NCBI GenBank assembly: GCA_900468805.1
Contig: UEIF01000033.1
Location: 62,001 to 126,000, forward strand
Reading direction: 5' to 3'
DNA: 64,000 bases
Source of the DNA: Hyphomicrobiales bacterium
GTDB lineage: Bacteria; Pseudomonadota; Alphaproteobacteria; Rhizobiales; Rhizobiaceae
Position numbers and translations under genes: made by a program
In this document: piece after piece, positions 8,891 through 15,994 of the stretch
Numbering within the stretch: position 1 is the stretch's first letter
Layout of the letters: every line of letters starts with the position of its first letter
Notes under the pieces: model-generated
The model's database searches: none
Seen by the model: only the letters and a program-made list of their open reading frames with translations
Told to the model about the DNA's origin: nothing

Positions 8891-8900
8891 ATGTATATAA
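8891..8900. promoter_or_regulatory. Degenerate GntR half-site before the regulator gene
   Basis: ATGTATATAA keeps the left half of ATGTATACAT. It lies 23 bp before the start of the GntR gene, in the divergent promoter region, and could allow weak autoregulation. Confidence 0.45.
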
Positions 8901-8910
8901 CAGCGCGAAC

Positions 8911-8959
8911 GCATACAAAACCCCACCCCGAACCATCTCTGTATCACAGTTTTGTATGC
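8911..8959. repeat. Inverted repeat in the gntR / hydrolase-ligAB divergent region
   Basis: A perfect 11-bp inverted repeat: GCATACAAAAC at 8911-8921 and GTTTTGTATGC at 8949-8959, with a 27-bp spacer. Each arm holds a TGTATG-like half-site related to the GntR palindrome. Two protein-bound half-sites brought together by looping, or a second regulator site, are possible. Confidence 0.5.
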
Positions 8960-9025
8960 ACGAGAAAATTCCCTTCCGGCGGAATTGGCCATTGGTGCAG
9001 GTATATGCGCCGATCACTTGACATA

Positions 9026-9035
9026 ATGTATACAT
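9026..9035. promoter_or_regulatory. Candidate GntR operator ATGTATACAT (hydrolase-ligAB operon)
   Basis: Perfect palindrome starting two bases after a -35-like TTGACA at 9018-9023 and ending 31 bp before the ATG of the hydrolase gene. It therefore occupies the expected core promoter. Confidence 0.75.
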
Positions 9036-9066
9036 TTATGATGTCTGGTTTGCGGGAGGAAAATTG

Positions 9067-9777
9067 ATGGCAACGCTCGCGCTCATTCCAGGGCTGGTGT
9101 CCGACAGCATTGTTTGGGCACCGCTGGCCGATGCTGTCGCGCACCGCATGTCCGTGCACGCGGCAGACGTGTCCCGCACCTCCTCGATACCTGACATGGC
9201 GGAAAGCATTCTCGCCGCCACAGAAGGCGATTTGATCGCGGTCGGCCATTCCATGGGCGGCCGCGTCGCCATGGAAATGGCCCGCATCGCACCGGATCGT
9301 GTCCGCGGGCTGGTGCTCGCCAATACCGGCCATCACCCGAAACGTGAAGGCGAGGAAATCAGGCGCCAGCAGATGATCGATCTCGGCCATCGCAGCATGC
9401 AGGAGCTGGCAGACGAATGGTTGCCGCCCATGGTCGACCCTGCCCGGCTAACAGATGCGGAAGTGATCGCCAGCCTGCGCGCTATGGCTCTGCGGGCCGG
9501 CCCCGATATGCATGAGCGGCAGATCCGCGCGCTGATCAACAGGCCGAACGCTACCGCCTATATGGCCGAACTCGGCTGCCCCATCCTGCTCGTTGCCGCG
9601 CGCCACGATAGCTGGAGCCCGATCGTCCAGCATCAGGAAATCGCCGATGCCGCACCCGATACTGAACTCGTCATCATCGAAGACGCCGGCCACTTCGCCC
9701 CCGTGGAGCGGCCTGCCGAAGTCACTGATGTAATCATCGGCTGGCTGACACGTCGATTTGGAGGATTTGATGCCTGA
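9067..9777 (+). CDS. Alpha/beta hydrolase
   Basis: A 236-residue alpha/beta-hydrolase-fold protein with the nucleophile elbow GHSMGG near residue 60, an acid at VAARHDSWSP and the catalytic His in EDAGHFAPVE near the C-terminus. The ATG at 9067 is preceded by GGGAGGA at 6 bases. It opens the operon that continues with ligA, ligB and the YciI-like gene, and its end overlaps the ligA start by 8 bases. It may hydrolyse an ester-linked precursor or a ring-cleavage product. The sequence alone does not decide this. Confidence 0.85.
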   Translation: MATLALIPGLVSDSIVWAPLADAVAHRMSVHAADVSRTSSIPDMAESILAATEGDLIAVGHSMGGRVAMEMARIAPDRVRGLVLANTGHHPKREGEEIRRQQMIDLGHRSMQELADEWLPPMVDPARLTDAEVIASLRAMALRAGPDMHERQIRALINRPNATAYMAELGCPILLVAARHDSWSPIVQHQEIADAAPDTELVIIEDAGHFAPVERPAEVTDVIIGWLTRRFGGFDA

Positions 9778-10123
9778 AAAGACAGCGACCATTCCTGACA
9801 CACCACTCTTCGACCGAGCCGGCTCGATCCGCGGCTACCGGCTCAACAAGATGGCAATGGCACTAGGCCAGGCGGTCAACCGCGACGCCTTCAAGGCCGA
9901 CGAGGATGTCTACCTCGCCCGCTTCGGCCTGAACGATGAGGAGAAGTCCGCCGTCAAAAGCCGCGACTGGCACGAGATGGTGCGCCTCGGCGGCAACCTG
10001 TTCTTCATCCTGAAGATTGCCGCTGTCGACCCGACGCCGATCACTCAGATTGGCGCGGCACAGGCCGGCATGTCGCATGAGGATTTTCTCTACGAAAGAC
10101 TGGGGAAGAAGAGACATGGCTAA
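9770..10123 (+). CDS. ligA: Extradiol dioxygenase alpha subunit, LigA type (protocatechuate/gallate)
   Basis: A 117-residue small subunit of a type II extradiol dioxygenase. The conserved pattern RGYRLNKMAMAL, followed by the acidic middle and GGNLFFILKIAAVDPTPITQIGAAQAGMS, is typical of LigA. The ATG at 9770 has GGAGG 5 bases upstream and overlaps the hydrolase stop. Its stop overlaps the ligB start. LigA caps the active site of LigB and has no activity alone. Confidence 0.9.
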   Translation: MPEKTATIPDTPLFDRAGSIRGYRLNKMAMALGQAVNRDAFKADEDVYLARFGLNDEEKSAVKSRDWHEMVRLGGNLFFILKIAAVDPTPITQIGAAQAGMSHEDFLYERLGKKRHG

Positions 10124-10958
10124 AATCATCGGCGGCTTAGGAACGAGCCACGTCCCCTCGATCGGCGCAGCACTCGACAAGGGCCTGCGTGACACGCCGG
10201 ACTGGAAGCCTTTCTTCGACGGCTACGAAGTCGGTAAGCAGTGGATGCGCGAGGCGCGGCCCGATATCGCCGTCGTCATCTTCAACGATCACGGCAATAC
10301 CTTCTTCCTCGACCGCGTGCCGACCTTCGCCGTCGGTGTCGCAGAAACCTATCACCCAGTCGATGAAGGCTGGGGACCGCGGCCTATTCCAGCCTTCGAA
10401 GGTGCCGTCGATTTCTCCTGGCACTTCGTAGACAAGCTGGTCGAGCGCCACTTCGATCCGCTGGTCTGCCGCGAGATCGAGGTCGATCACGGCCTGCAGG
10501 TGCCGATGGAACTCTTCTTCGGCCGGCCGGAACACTGGCCGGTCAAGGTTCTGCCGATCTGGGTCAACACGATCCAGTATCCGATCCCCACACCGCAGCG
10601 CTGCTGGGAGATGGGCAAGGTATTGCGCGAGGCGATCGAAAGCTGGCCGGGCGACGAACGCGTCGTCATCCTCGGCACCGGCGGCCTGTCGCATCAGCTT
10701 CAAGGCGCCCGCGCCGGCTTCATCAACCAGGCGGCCGATCGCGCCTGGCTGGATGGCATCGCTGCCAATCCGGAACCTTATCGCGCCATGAGCCGCGAGG
10801 ATTATGTCGAGCAGTTCGGTTCCGAAGGCGCAGAGCTCATCATGTGGCTGGTCATGCGTGCCGCCATGAATGAGCAGGTAAACCTCATCCACAAGCACTA
10901 TCATGCCCCGGCCTCCATGACTGGTGCCGGCATGGTGGTGTTGGAAAACGCCGCCTGA
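10116..10958 (+). CDS. ligB: Extradiol dioxygenase beta subunit, LigB type
   Basis: A 280-residue catalytic subunit of a type II extradiol dioxygenase. Iron ligands are visible: His12 in GTSHVPSIG and His59 in FNDHGNTFF, with a Glu expected in the EGAELIMWLVMR segment. It opens the ring of protocatechuate (4,5-cleavage) or gallate. No homologue of the CHMS dehydrogenase LigC or the pyrone hydrolase LigI is present in the window, while the enzymes that act on oxalomesaconate are all here. Gallate, which gives oxalomesaconate directly, is thus a likely substrate. The split two-subunit form differs from the single-chain gallate dioxygenases GalA and DesB. Confidence 0.9.
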   Translation: MAKIIGGLGTSHVPSIGAALDKGLRDTPDWKPFFDGYEVGKQWMREARPDIAVVIFNDHGNTFFLDRVPTFAVGVAETYHPVDEGWGPRPIPAFEGAVDFSWHFVDKLVERHFDPLVCREIEVDHGLQVPMELFFGRPEHWPVKVLPIWVNTIQYPIPTPQRCWEMGKVLREAIESWPGDERVVILGTGGLSHQLQGARAGFINQAADRAWLDGIAANPEPYRAMSREDYVEQFGSEGAELIMWLVMRAAMNEQVNLIHKHYHAPASMTGAGMVVLENAA

Positions 10959-11284
10959 TGCCCGCCTTCTTCCTCATGCGCTGCTTGCACCATTCCGGGC
11001 AGGATAGCGCCCGCGACCTGCACCGCCCGGCCCATCGCGCCTGGGTGCAATCTGGTGGTGAAGGCCTTGCTAAGGTGCTGATCGGCTCTGCCCTGCTCGA
11101 TGATGGCGGGACCTCGATCGGCAATTTCGGCATATTGGAAACGGCTGGTATCGCCGAAGCAACAGCCTTTGCGGAGGGCGACCCTTTCAACATAGCGGGC
11201 ATTGTGGCAAAGATCGAACTCACGCCGTTGCCAGCGACATTCCAGGCCGGACGCATCAGTGATCCGATGACACCGAGGACATAG
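10958..11284 (+). CDS. YciI-like protein
   Basis: A 108-residue protein resembling the YciI/YCII ferredoxin-like family: FFLMRCLHHSG, then RPAHRAWVQ and the GDPFNIAGI segment that matches the family's DPF motif. The start overlaps the ligB stop (TGATG), so it belongs to the same operon. YciI-like proteins occur in several aromatic pathways, for example as lactone-processing or dehalogenating enzymes. A role on a ring-cleavage product is possible but not shown. Confidence 0.75.
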   Translation: MPAFFLMRCLHHSGQDSARDLHRPAHRAWVQSGGEGLAKVLIGSALLDDGGTSIGNFGILETAGIAEATAFAEGDPFNIAGIVAKIELTPLPATFQAGRISDPMTPRT

Positions 11285-11296
11285 AGTTTTAGTTCC

Positions 11297-11412
11297 GCCA
11301 CGAGCGGGAGGGGTGCCCCGGAGAGGGGCAGATGAGGGGGCTGGCAAAGCAAGAGAGGGAACGATCGGACCGAGAGGGACGGTCGCTTGTGAGCTACGGC
11401 CCCCTCATCCGG
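11297..11412. repeat. Intergenic inverted-repeat element between convergent genes
   Basis: GATGAGGGGGC at 11331-11341 is perfectly inverted at 11399-11409 (GCCCCCTCATC), and a smaller hairpin TGCCCC/GGGGCA precedes it at about 11314-11330. The composition resembles dispersed palindromic elements of rhizobial genomes. It may also terminate the convergent operons. Confidence 0.45.
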
Positions 11413-11437
11413 GCCGTACGGTCCCGACCTCGGATAC

Positions 11438-12304
11438 TCATCCCTTCTGAGGCTTCAACCGCAATTCCAGCACACGTCCGACAGTTTCTTCCAGCCCGCC
11501 AGTCTGCCCGGGGCCGCAAGCACCCATGCGCTCCTGCACCTCGGCAATCTCCATCGCCAAGCCGCCGCGAAGCCCAAGCGCATCGAGCGTCGCAGCGCTT
11601 TCGCGCATCTCCGCCGCCCGCCGCCGCCCGTGCCGCGTCGTACGCTCCATCTGGTATTCGGCAAATTGCGGCCAGCTGAGACCAGGAAAAGACCCTGAAA
11701 GCGACGAAAGGATTTCTTCGTAGCAACCGGATGCCTTTGCTGCGAGCAAGGCCTCGACGGTAATCGCCTCCAGCCCTTTCACAAATAGCGAACGCACCAT
11801 CTTGATCGCTGTCGCAGCACCGGCTGCCGGCCCCGCAATCTCTGCCGAAAAGCCGAGACCAAGAAGCTCCGGCAACAGCCGCTCGGCCGGAGCACCGGCA
11901 AGCAGGACAGGCGTCTGGAGCTTGCGCGGGTGAACCGGCGCCATGACCGCCATGTCGAGATAATCGGCGCCCGCCGCTTCTACAGCGAGAGCTGTCTCCC
12001 GCTTTCGACCGGGAGAAACGGAATTGATATCGATCACCACCTGCCCCTGACGCAGATGCGGCAGCAATGGTTCGACCGCAAGCAGGCTCTGGTCGGCAGT
12101 CACGGCGCTGAATACCCAGTCCGCTTCCGAGAGCCCCGCAATGGTCTCGGAAATATCGGCACCGCGGGTCCGCATCGCTTCGCGCACGGCCTCTCCATCA
12201 GAGGCAAGCAGGATATCGTAGGCGATGAAGGTCAGGCCCGGCCGGCTCAAGCCCTCGTGAAAAGCTCGCGCCGCTTCTCCGTAACCTAGAAACCCGATCC
12301 TCAT
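11438..12304 (-). CDS. NAD(P)-dependent oxidoreductase with DUF1932 C-terminal domain
   Basis: A 288-residue dehydrogenase of the 6-phosphogluconate/3-hydroxyisobutyrate dehydrogenase superfamily. The Rossmann start MRIGFLGYGEAARAF holds the GxGxxA nucleotide motif, and the C-terminal half (GAATAIKMVRSLFVKGLEAI) looks like DUF1932. The ATG at 12304 follows GGAGG. It is the last gene of the oxalomesaconate operon. A step on a hydroxy acid or semialdehyde of the pathway is likely; the exact reaction is unknown. It is not LigC, which belongs to the Gfo/Idh/MocA family. Confidence 0.82.
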   Translation of the reverse strand: MRIGFLGYGEAARAFHEGLSRPGLTFIAYDILLASDGEAVREAMRTRGADISETIAGLSEADWVFSAVTADQSLLAVEPLLPHLRQGQVVIDINSVSPGRKRETALAVEAAGADYLDMAVMAPVHPRKLQTPVLLAGAPAERLLPELLGLGFSAEIAGPAAGAATAIKMVRSLFVKGLEAITVEALLAAKASGCYEEILSSLSGSFPGLSWPQFAEYQMERTTRHGRRRAAEMRESAATLDALGLRGGLAMEIAEVQERMGACGPGQTGGLEETVGRVLELRLKPQKG

Positions 12305-12349
12305 CTCAGCCTCCTGTCCTTGTTGATCAGTAACAAAGTGCCGCAGCAT

Positions 12350-13408
12350 TCACGCAAAGACATATCCGTCGAAAAGCTTACGAGCGGTCCGCAGCACCGC
12401 CGCATCGGTCACGACACCGTCCCTGACGGTCGCGACCACACTCATCTCCCCGGTCGGATGCTCGACCGAGATCAGTTTCTCGTTGCCATCGGGCACGACA
12501 GCCAGTTTTGCCGCCGGCCCTCCCGGCAACAAACAAGCCGTCGCCACGCTGACAGCGCCGAGCACGCCGATCGCATCATGGCAGCGATGCGGAATGAAGG
12601 TCCGCGTCGAAATCGCGCCGCCAGCTCTTGCCGGCGAAACCATCGTCATCTTCGGCACGGATTTCTTCGCGACATCGCCGAGATTCATCATCGGCCCGGC
12701 CTTCAACCGGATCGCCTCCAGTTTCGCTTTGAGTTCTCCATGAGCTTCGAGTGTATCAGGCGTTTCCGACCCTTCGATGCCAAGATCGCTCGCCAGCATG
12801 ACGACGCAGGGCATGCCATTGTCGATCAGCGTGCATTCGATACCCTCGATGACATCGACCGCATGGCCTGTCGGCAGCAGCGCGCCGCAGCTCGAACCTG
12901 CCGTATCGGCAAAGGTGATCGGCACAGCGGCTGCCGTGCCTGGCACACCGTCGATGCGGGCCTCCCCCGCATAAGTCACCCGCCGATCCGGCGTGGCAAT
13001 CTTCGCGGTGGCGATCTGCCCGGTATTTTCCATGAAGATACGCACTTCCGTCTGCCCGTCCTCGGCCTCGATCAGGCCGCGCTCGATGGCGAAGGGCCCG
13101 ACACCGGCGAGGATGTTTCCGCAGTTCTGCGCATCGGTGACAATGGGCTCATCAACAAAGACCTGCAGGAAGAGATAGTCGATATCGACGCTGGGCCGCT
13201 CGGACCGCTTGACGACGGCGATCTTCGAGGTCAGCGGATCGCCGCCGCCCATGCCGTCGATCTGTCGCGGATCGGGCGAGCCCATCACGCGCAGCAGAAA
13301 TCCGTCGCGATCCTCGGGCAGATCCTCAGCCAGGAAATAACCGCCCTTGGAGGTGCCGCCGCGCATCCACATGCAGCGAACGCCGTCTTGCGCGGCGGCC
13401 CTAGACAT
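12350..13408 (-). CDS. galD: 4-oxalomesaconate tautomerase, GalD/LigU type (PrpF family)
   Basis: A 352-residue PrpF-fold isomerase. MRGGTSKGGYFLAEDLP, GSPDPRQIDGMGGGDPLTSK, QNCGNILAGVGPFAIERGL, VRIFMENTGQIA and YAGEARIDGVPG match Pseudomonas putida GalD as I recall it. GalD interconverts tautomers of oxalomesaconate so that the hydratase can act. It overlaps the end of the aldolase gene upstream by 8 bases, so the two are coupled. Confidence 0.9.
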   Translation of the reverse strand: MSRAAAQDGVRCMWMRGGTSKGGYFLAEDLPEDRDGFLLRVMGSPDPRQIDGMGGGDPLTSKIAVVKRSERPSVDIDYLFLQVFVDEPIVTDAQNCGNILAGVGPFAIERGLIEAEDGQTEVRIFMENTGQIATAKIATPDRRVTYAGEARIDGVPGTAAAVPITFADTAGSSCGALLPTGHAVDVIEGIECTLIDNGMPCVVMLASDLGIEGSETPDTLEAHGELKAKLEAIRLKAGPMMNLGDVAKKSVPKMTMVSPARAGGAISTRTFIPHRCHDAIGVLGAVSVATACLLPGGPAAKLAVVPDGNEKLISVEHPTGEMSVVATVRDGVVTDAAVLRTARKLFDGYVFA

Positions 13409-14072
13409 ATTTCAGCCCCTTCTCCGCCAGCCGTTCGCGCATCTTGTAGATATCAAGCCCGAGCTCACCTGCGGCAAGCCGCCGGCGCTTCTCCTCTTCC
13501 GCCGCGACCCGCTGCTCGGCCTTGCCGGCAACGTCAGCAGCCTCCTCCTGCCGCACGACGCAGACGCCATCATCGTCGGCAACGATCACGTCACCTGGAT
13601 TGACCAGTGCACCGGCGCAGACGACGGGAATATTGACCGAGCCTAGCGTCTCCTTGACCGTCCCCTGTGCAGAGATCGCCTTCGACCAAACGGGAAAGTT
13701 CATCGTCTTGAGATCGGCAACATCGCGTACGCCGGCATCGATCACCAGCCCACGGCAGCCACGTGCCATGGCAGACGTCGCCAGAAGATCGCCGAAATAA
13801 CCGTCTTCGCAAGGACTGGTTGGCGCAAGCAGCAGGATATCACCCGCTCTGATCTGCTCGATAGCCACATGGAGCATCCAGTTGTCGCCCGGAGGGGCGG
13901 AAATAGTCACCGCGCTCGCCGCAATCCTCGCGCCCGGATAGATCGGTCGCATGTAACTTGCGAGCAGGCCCTTGCGGCCCTGCGCCTCATGCACGGTCGC
14001 TACTCCGCAGGCAGCGAGACGATCGATGACAGACTGCTCCGCTCTCCCGATGTTCTGAACGACGACGCCCAT
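13401..14072 (-). CDS. ligK: 4-carboxy-4-hydroxy-2-oxoadipate aldolase, LigK/GalC type (RraA-like fold)
   Basis: A 223-residue class II pyruvate aldolase on the RraA-like fold. The Arg-Asp pair in DAGVRDVADL and the PGDVIVADDDGVCVV segment mark the catalytic branch rather than the RNase E inhibitor. It splits CHA into pyruvate and oxaloacetate, the last step of the gallate and protocatechuate 4,5-pathways. It sits between the hydratase and tautomerase genes and shares one base with the former. Confidence 0.9.
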   Translation of the reverse strand: MGVVVQNIGRAEQSVIDRLAACGVATVHEAQGRKGLLASYMRPIYPGARIAASAVTISAPPGDNWMLHVAIEQIRAGDILLLAPTSPCEDGYFGDLLATSAMARGCRGLVIDAGVRDVADLKTMNFPVWSKAISAQGTVKETLGSVNIPVVCAGALVNPGDVIVADDDGVCVVRQEEAADVAGKAEQRVAAEEEKRRRLAAGELGLDIYKMRERLAEKGLKYV

Positions 14073-14800
14073 CAGAGTTCATCCACCGTTCGCGGGAACA
14101 CCGACTGGAAGCCCTCGGCATGCGTTGCCTTGCGCCCACCCGACTGCCCGCCGGAATTGCGCATGAAGTGATTGCCGCGGTTCTCGGCGACATTCCTGTA
14201 ATAGTGCCAGAGATGCTCCTGCCCCTCCATGCACTGGATCGCCGCCCATTTCCTCTCCCAGACCGGTGAAATATCGAGGAAGACGTCGGGCTTCCACTCC
14301 ATCTGCTCGGTCTGATGCGGCTCGAAGAGATAGAGCTGCGGCGCGCCAAGGACCTTCTCGCCGGGATTATGCCCCCAGGCCTGCGCGATCATCCGCGCTT
14401 CGAGCGCCACCTGTGTCGCGCACATATGGTCGGTATTGTAAGGATCCCATTTGGAGTGGCTGAGCATGAATTCCGGCTGCACGGCGCGGATCACATCGAC
14501 CAGCCGATACTTTGCCTCCTGATCGACGACCAGCGGATAGTCGCCGAGATCGAAGAACTGGATGTCGTGTACGCCAAGCGCCTTGGCGGCATTTTCCGCT
14601 TCGATACGCCGCCCTGCCTTCACCTTTTCCAGGGTCATCCCGGCATTCTTCCAGAGCTTGGCGCTCTCGCCACGCTCGCCGTAGGAGAGGCACACGACCG
14701 TCACCTCGTAGCCCTTTTCCCGATGCAGCGCGATCGCACCGCCGCAGCGCCAGACGAAGTCCGCCGAATGCGCGCTGATGACCAAGGCCGTTTTTGCCAT
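14072..14800 (-). CDS. galB: 4-oxalomesaconate hydratase, GalB type (PIG-L family)
   Basis: A 242-residue PIG-L/LmbE-fold protein. The N-terminal ISAHSADFVWRCGG contains His11 and Asp14, the first zinc ligands, and TDHMCATQ holds the third. GalB of Pseudomonas putida is a PIG-L-family oxalomesaconate hydratase, unlike amidohydrolase-type LigJ, and the neighbours GalD and the CHA aldolase fit this exactly. It hydrates oxalomesaconate to CHA. It starts 3 bases after the dioxygenase gene ends. Confidence 0.88.
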   Translation of the reverse strand: MAKTALVISAHSADFVWRCGGAIALHREKGYEVTVVCLSYGERGESAKLWKNAGMTLEKVKAGRRIEAENAAKALGVHDIQFFDLGDYPLVVDQEAKYRLVDVIRAVQPEFMLSHSKWDPYNTDHMCATQVALEARMIAQAWGHNPGEKVLGAPQLYLFEPHQTEQMEWKPDVFLDISPVWERKWAAIQCMEGQEHLWHYYRNVAENRGNHFMRNSGGQSGGRKATHAEGFQSVFPRTVDEL

Positions 14801-14803
14801 GAA

Positions 14804-15763
14804 CTAGTCCTTCCTTGCCACCGGGGGCGTGCCATGCGTGTGAAATGTTTCGATCGTCTTCAGACCCCAGGCTTGGCCTTTCTTGCGCTCCGTCTCCGTC
14901 CAGGTCACGGTCGGCCAATCGGGCCTGAGGATCAGCCGAGCACCGGCATTGGCGAGTTCGACACGGTTTCCCGCCGGCTCCCAGACGTAGAGGAAGAAGG
15001 TGCCCTGGATCGCATGCTTGTGCGGTCCGGTTTCGATATGGACGCCATTCTCAAGGAAAATATCGGCCGCGCGCAAAATGTCCTCGCGCTGGTCGACGGC
15101 ATAGGTCACGTGATGGAAGCGGCCCTTCGCACCGGTATGATCCTCGGAATAGGCGATGTCATAAGTCTTGTTGTTGACCGTGAACCAGCAGCCTCCAAGC
15201 CGGCCATTGTCGAGCTGGATCTGCTCCGTCACCCGGCTGCCAAGCGCTTTCGTCATGAAGTCGCGGATTGCCCTGATATCGCTTGCGAGCAGGTTCAGGT
15301 GGTCGAGCCGGCGCGGACTGGCGCCGCGCCCGTGATAGCGCTGGGCGATATTCTTCAGCGCTGGACGCTCACTTTCGGGCGCCTCATAGACATGGGTATC
15401 GTAGTAGAGCTCGAAAATATGACCGTCCGGATCGGTGAAGCGATAGGCGCGGCCATGTCCCGCATCGCCGTCCACCCAGCCAAGGCCACAGCCGATCTCC
15501 TCGATCACCTTCACCCGCCGCTCCAAGGCTTCTGGAGACGAAGTGCGGTAGCCGACATGGCCGACGCCGGTCGTGTGATGGCGAACCAGCTTCAGCGTAT
15601 GGAATTCATAATCGTCGAAGGCGCGCAGATAGGCGACCCCATCCTCGATCAGGCTGGGTGTGAGCCCATAGACCCGCGTGAAGAAGTCCAGACTCTTATC
15701 GAAACGGTCGCTGTAAAGTTCCACATGCCCGAGATGGGCGACGTCAAAGCAGGGCTCGGTCAT
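14804..15763 (-). CDS. Type I extradiol dioxygenase (catechol 2,3-dioxygenase-like, VOC fold)
   Basis: A 319-residue two-domain VOC protein. Likely iron ligands are His in AHLGHVEL (first domain remnant) or RRLDHLNL, His in GRFHHVTYAV, and Glu in YVWEPAGNRVEL, which fits the extradiol signature. It is unrelated to LigB, so the cluster has two ring-cleavage enzymes of different families. The start (15763) overlaps the stop of a 16-codon ORF that carries the strong ribosome-binding site, suggesting translational coupling. Its substrate is unknown; the aldehyde dehydrogenase upstream would suit a semialdehyde product. Confidence 0.85.
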   Translation of the reverse strand: MTEPCFDVAHLGHVELYSDRFDKSLDFFTRVYGLTPSLIEDGVAYLRAFDDYEFHTLKLVRHHTTGVGHVGYRTSSPEALERRVKVIEEIGCGLGWVDGDAGHGRAYRFTDPDGHIFELYYDTHVYEAPESERPALKNIAQRYHGRGASPRRLDHLNLLASDIRAIRDFMTKALGSRVTEQIQLDNGRLGGCWFTVNNKTYDIAYSEDHTGAKGRFHHVTYAVDQREDILRAADIFLENGVHIETGPHKHAIQGTFFLYVWEPAGNRVELANAGARLILRPDWPTVTWTETERKKGQAWGLKTIETFHTHGTPPVARKD

Positions 15764-15810
15764 GCTGCAACATCCCGGGCGATAGCCTCACCGGCTTTCG
15801 AAAATCTCAT
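15760..15810 (-). CDS. 16-codon leader ORF coupled to the dioxygenase gene
   Basis: ATG at 15808-15810 lies 6 bases after a perfect AGGAGG and encodes MRFSKAGEAIARDVAA. Its TGA overlaps the next ATG (ATGA), the same coupling seen in real operons here. The dioxygenase start has no good site of its own. It may be a coupling leader peptide or a remnant of a longer gene. Confidence 0.5.
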   Translation of the reverse strand: MRFSKAGEAIARDVAA

Positions 15811-15822
15811 GATGATCCTCCT

Positions 15823-15852
15823 GGCAGGCGGACGCCTCCACGTCCGCCTGCC
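15823..15852 (-). promoter_or_regulatory. 12-bp hairpin before the leader ORF
   Basis: Perfect 12-bp stem (GGCAGGCGGACG with CGTCCGCCTGCC) and a 6-base loop. On the minus strand it ends directly before the AGGAGG of the leader ORF. It has no T-run, so mRNA processing, stabilisation or translational control is more likely than termination. Confidence 0.6.
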
Positions 15853-15994
15853 ATTGAACATACTAGGAAGGTTGGTAGCGGCAGGCAATTTCGTTCTGCT
15901 GACGGGTCATAAGCTGAGGTTACAGACCGGCTCGGAACCAAGCTGAACAAACGGCCTCAAAAGCCCTGTCCGGCGGCCGTCACGCCGCCAATAA

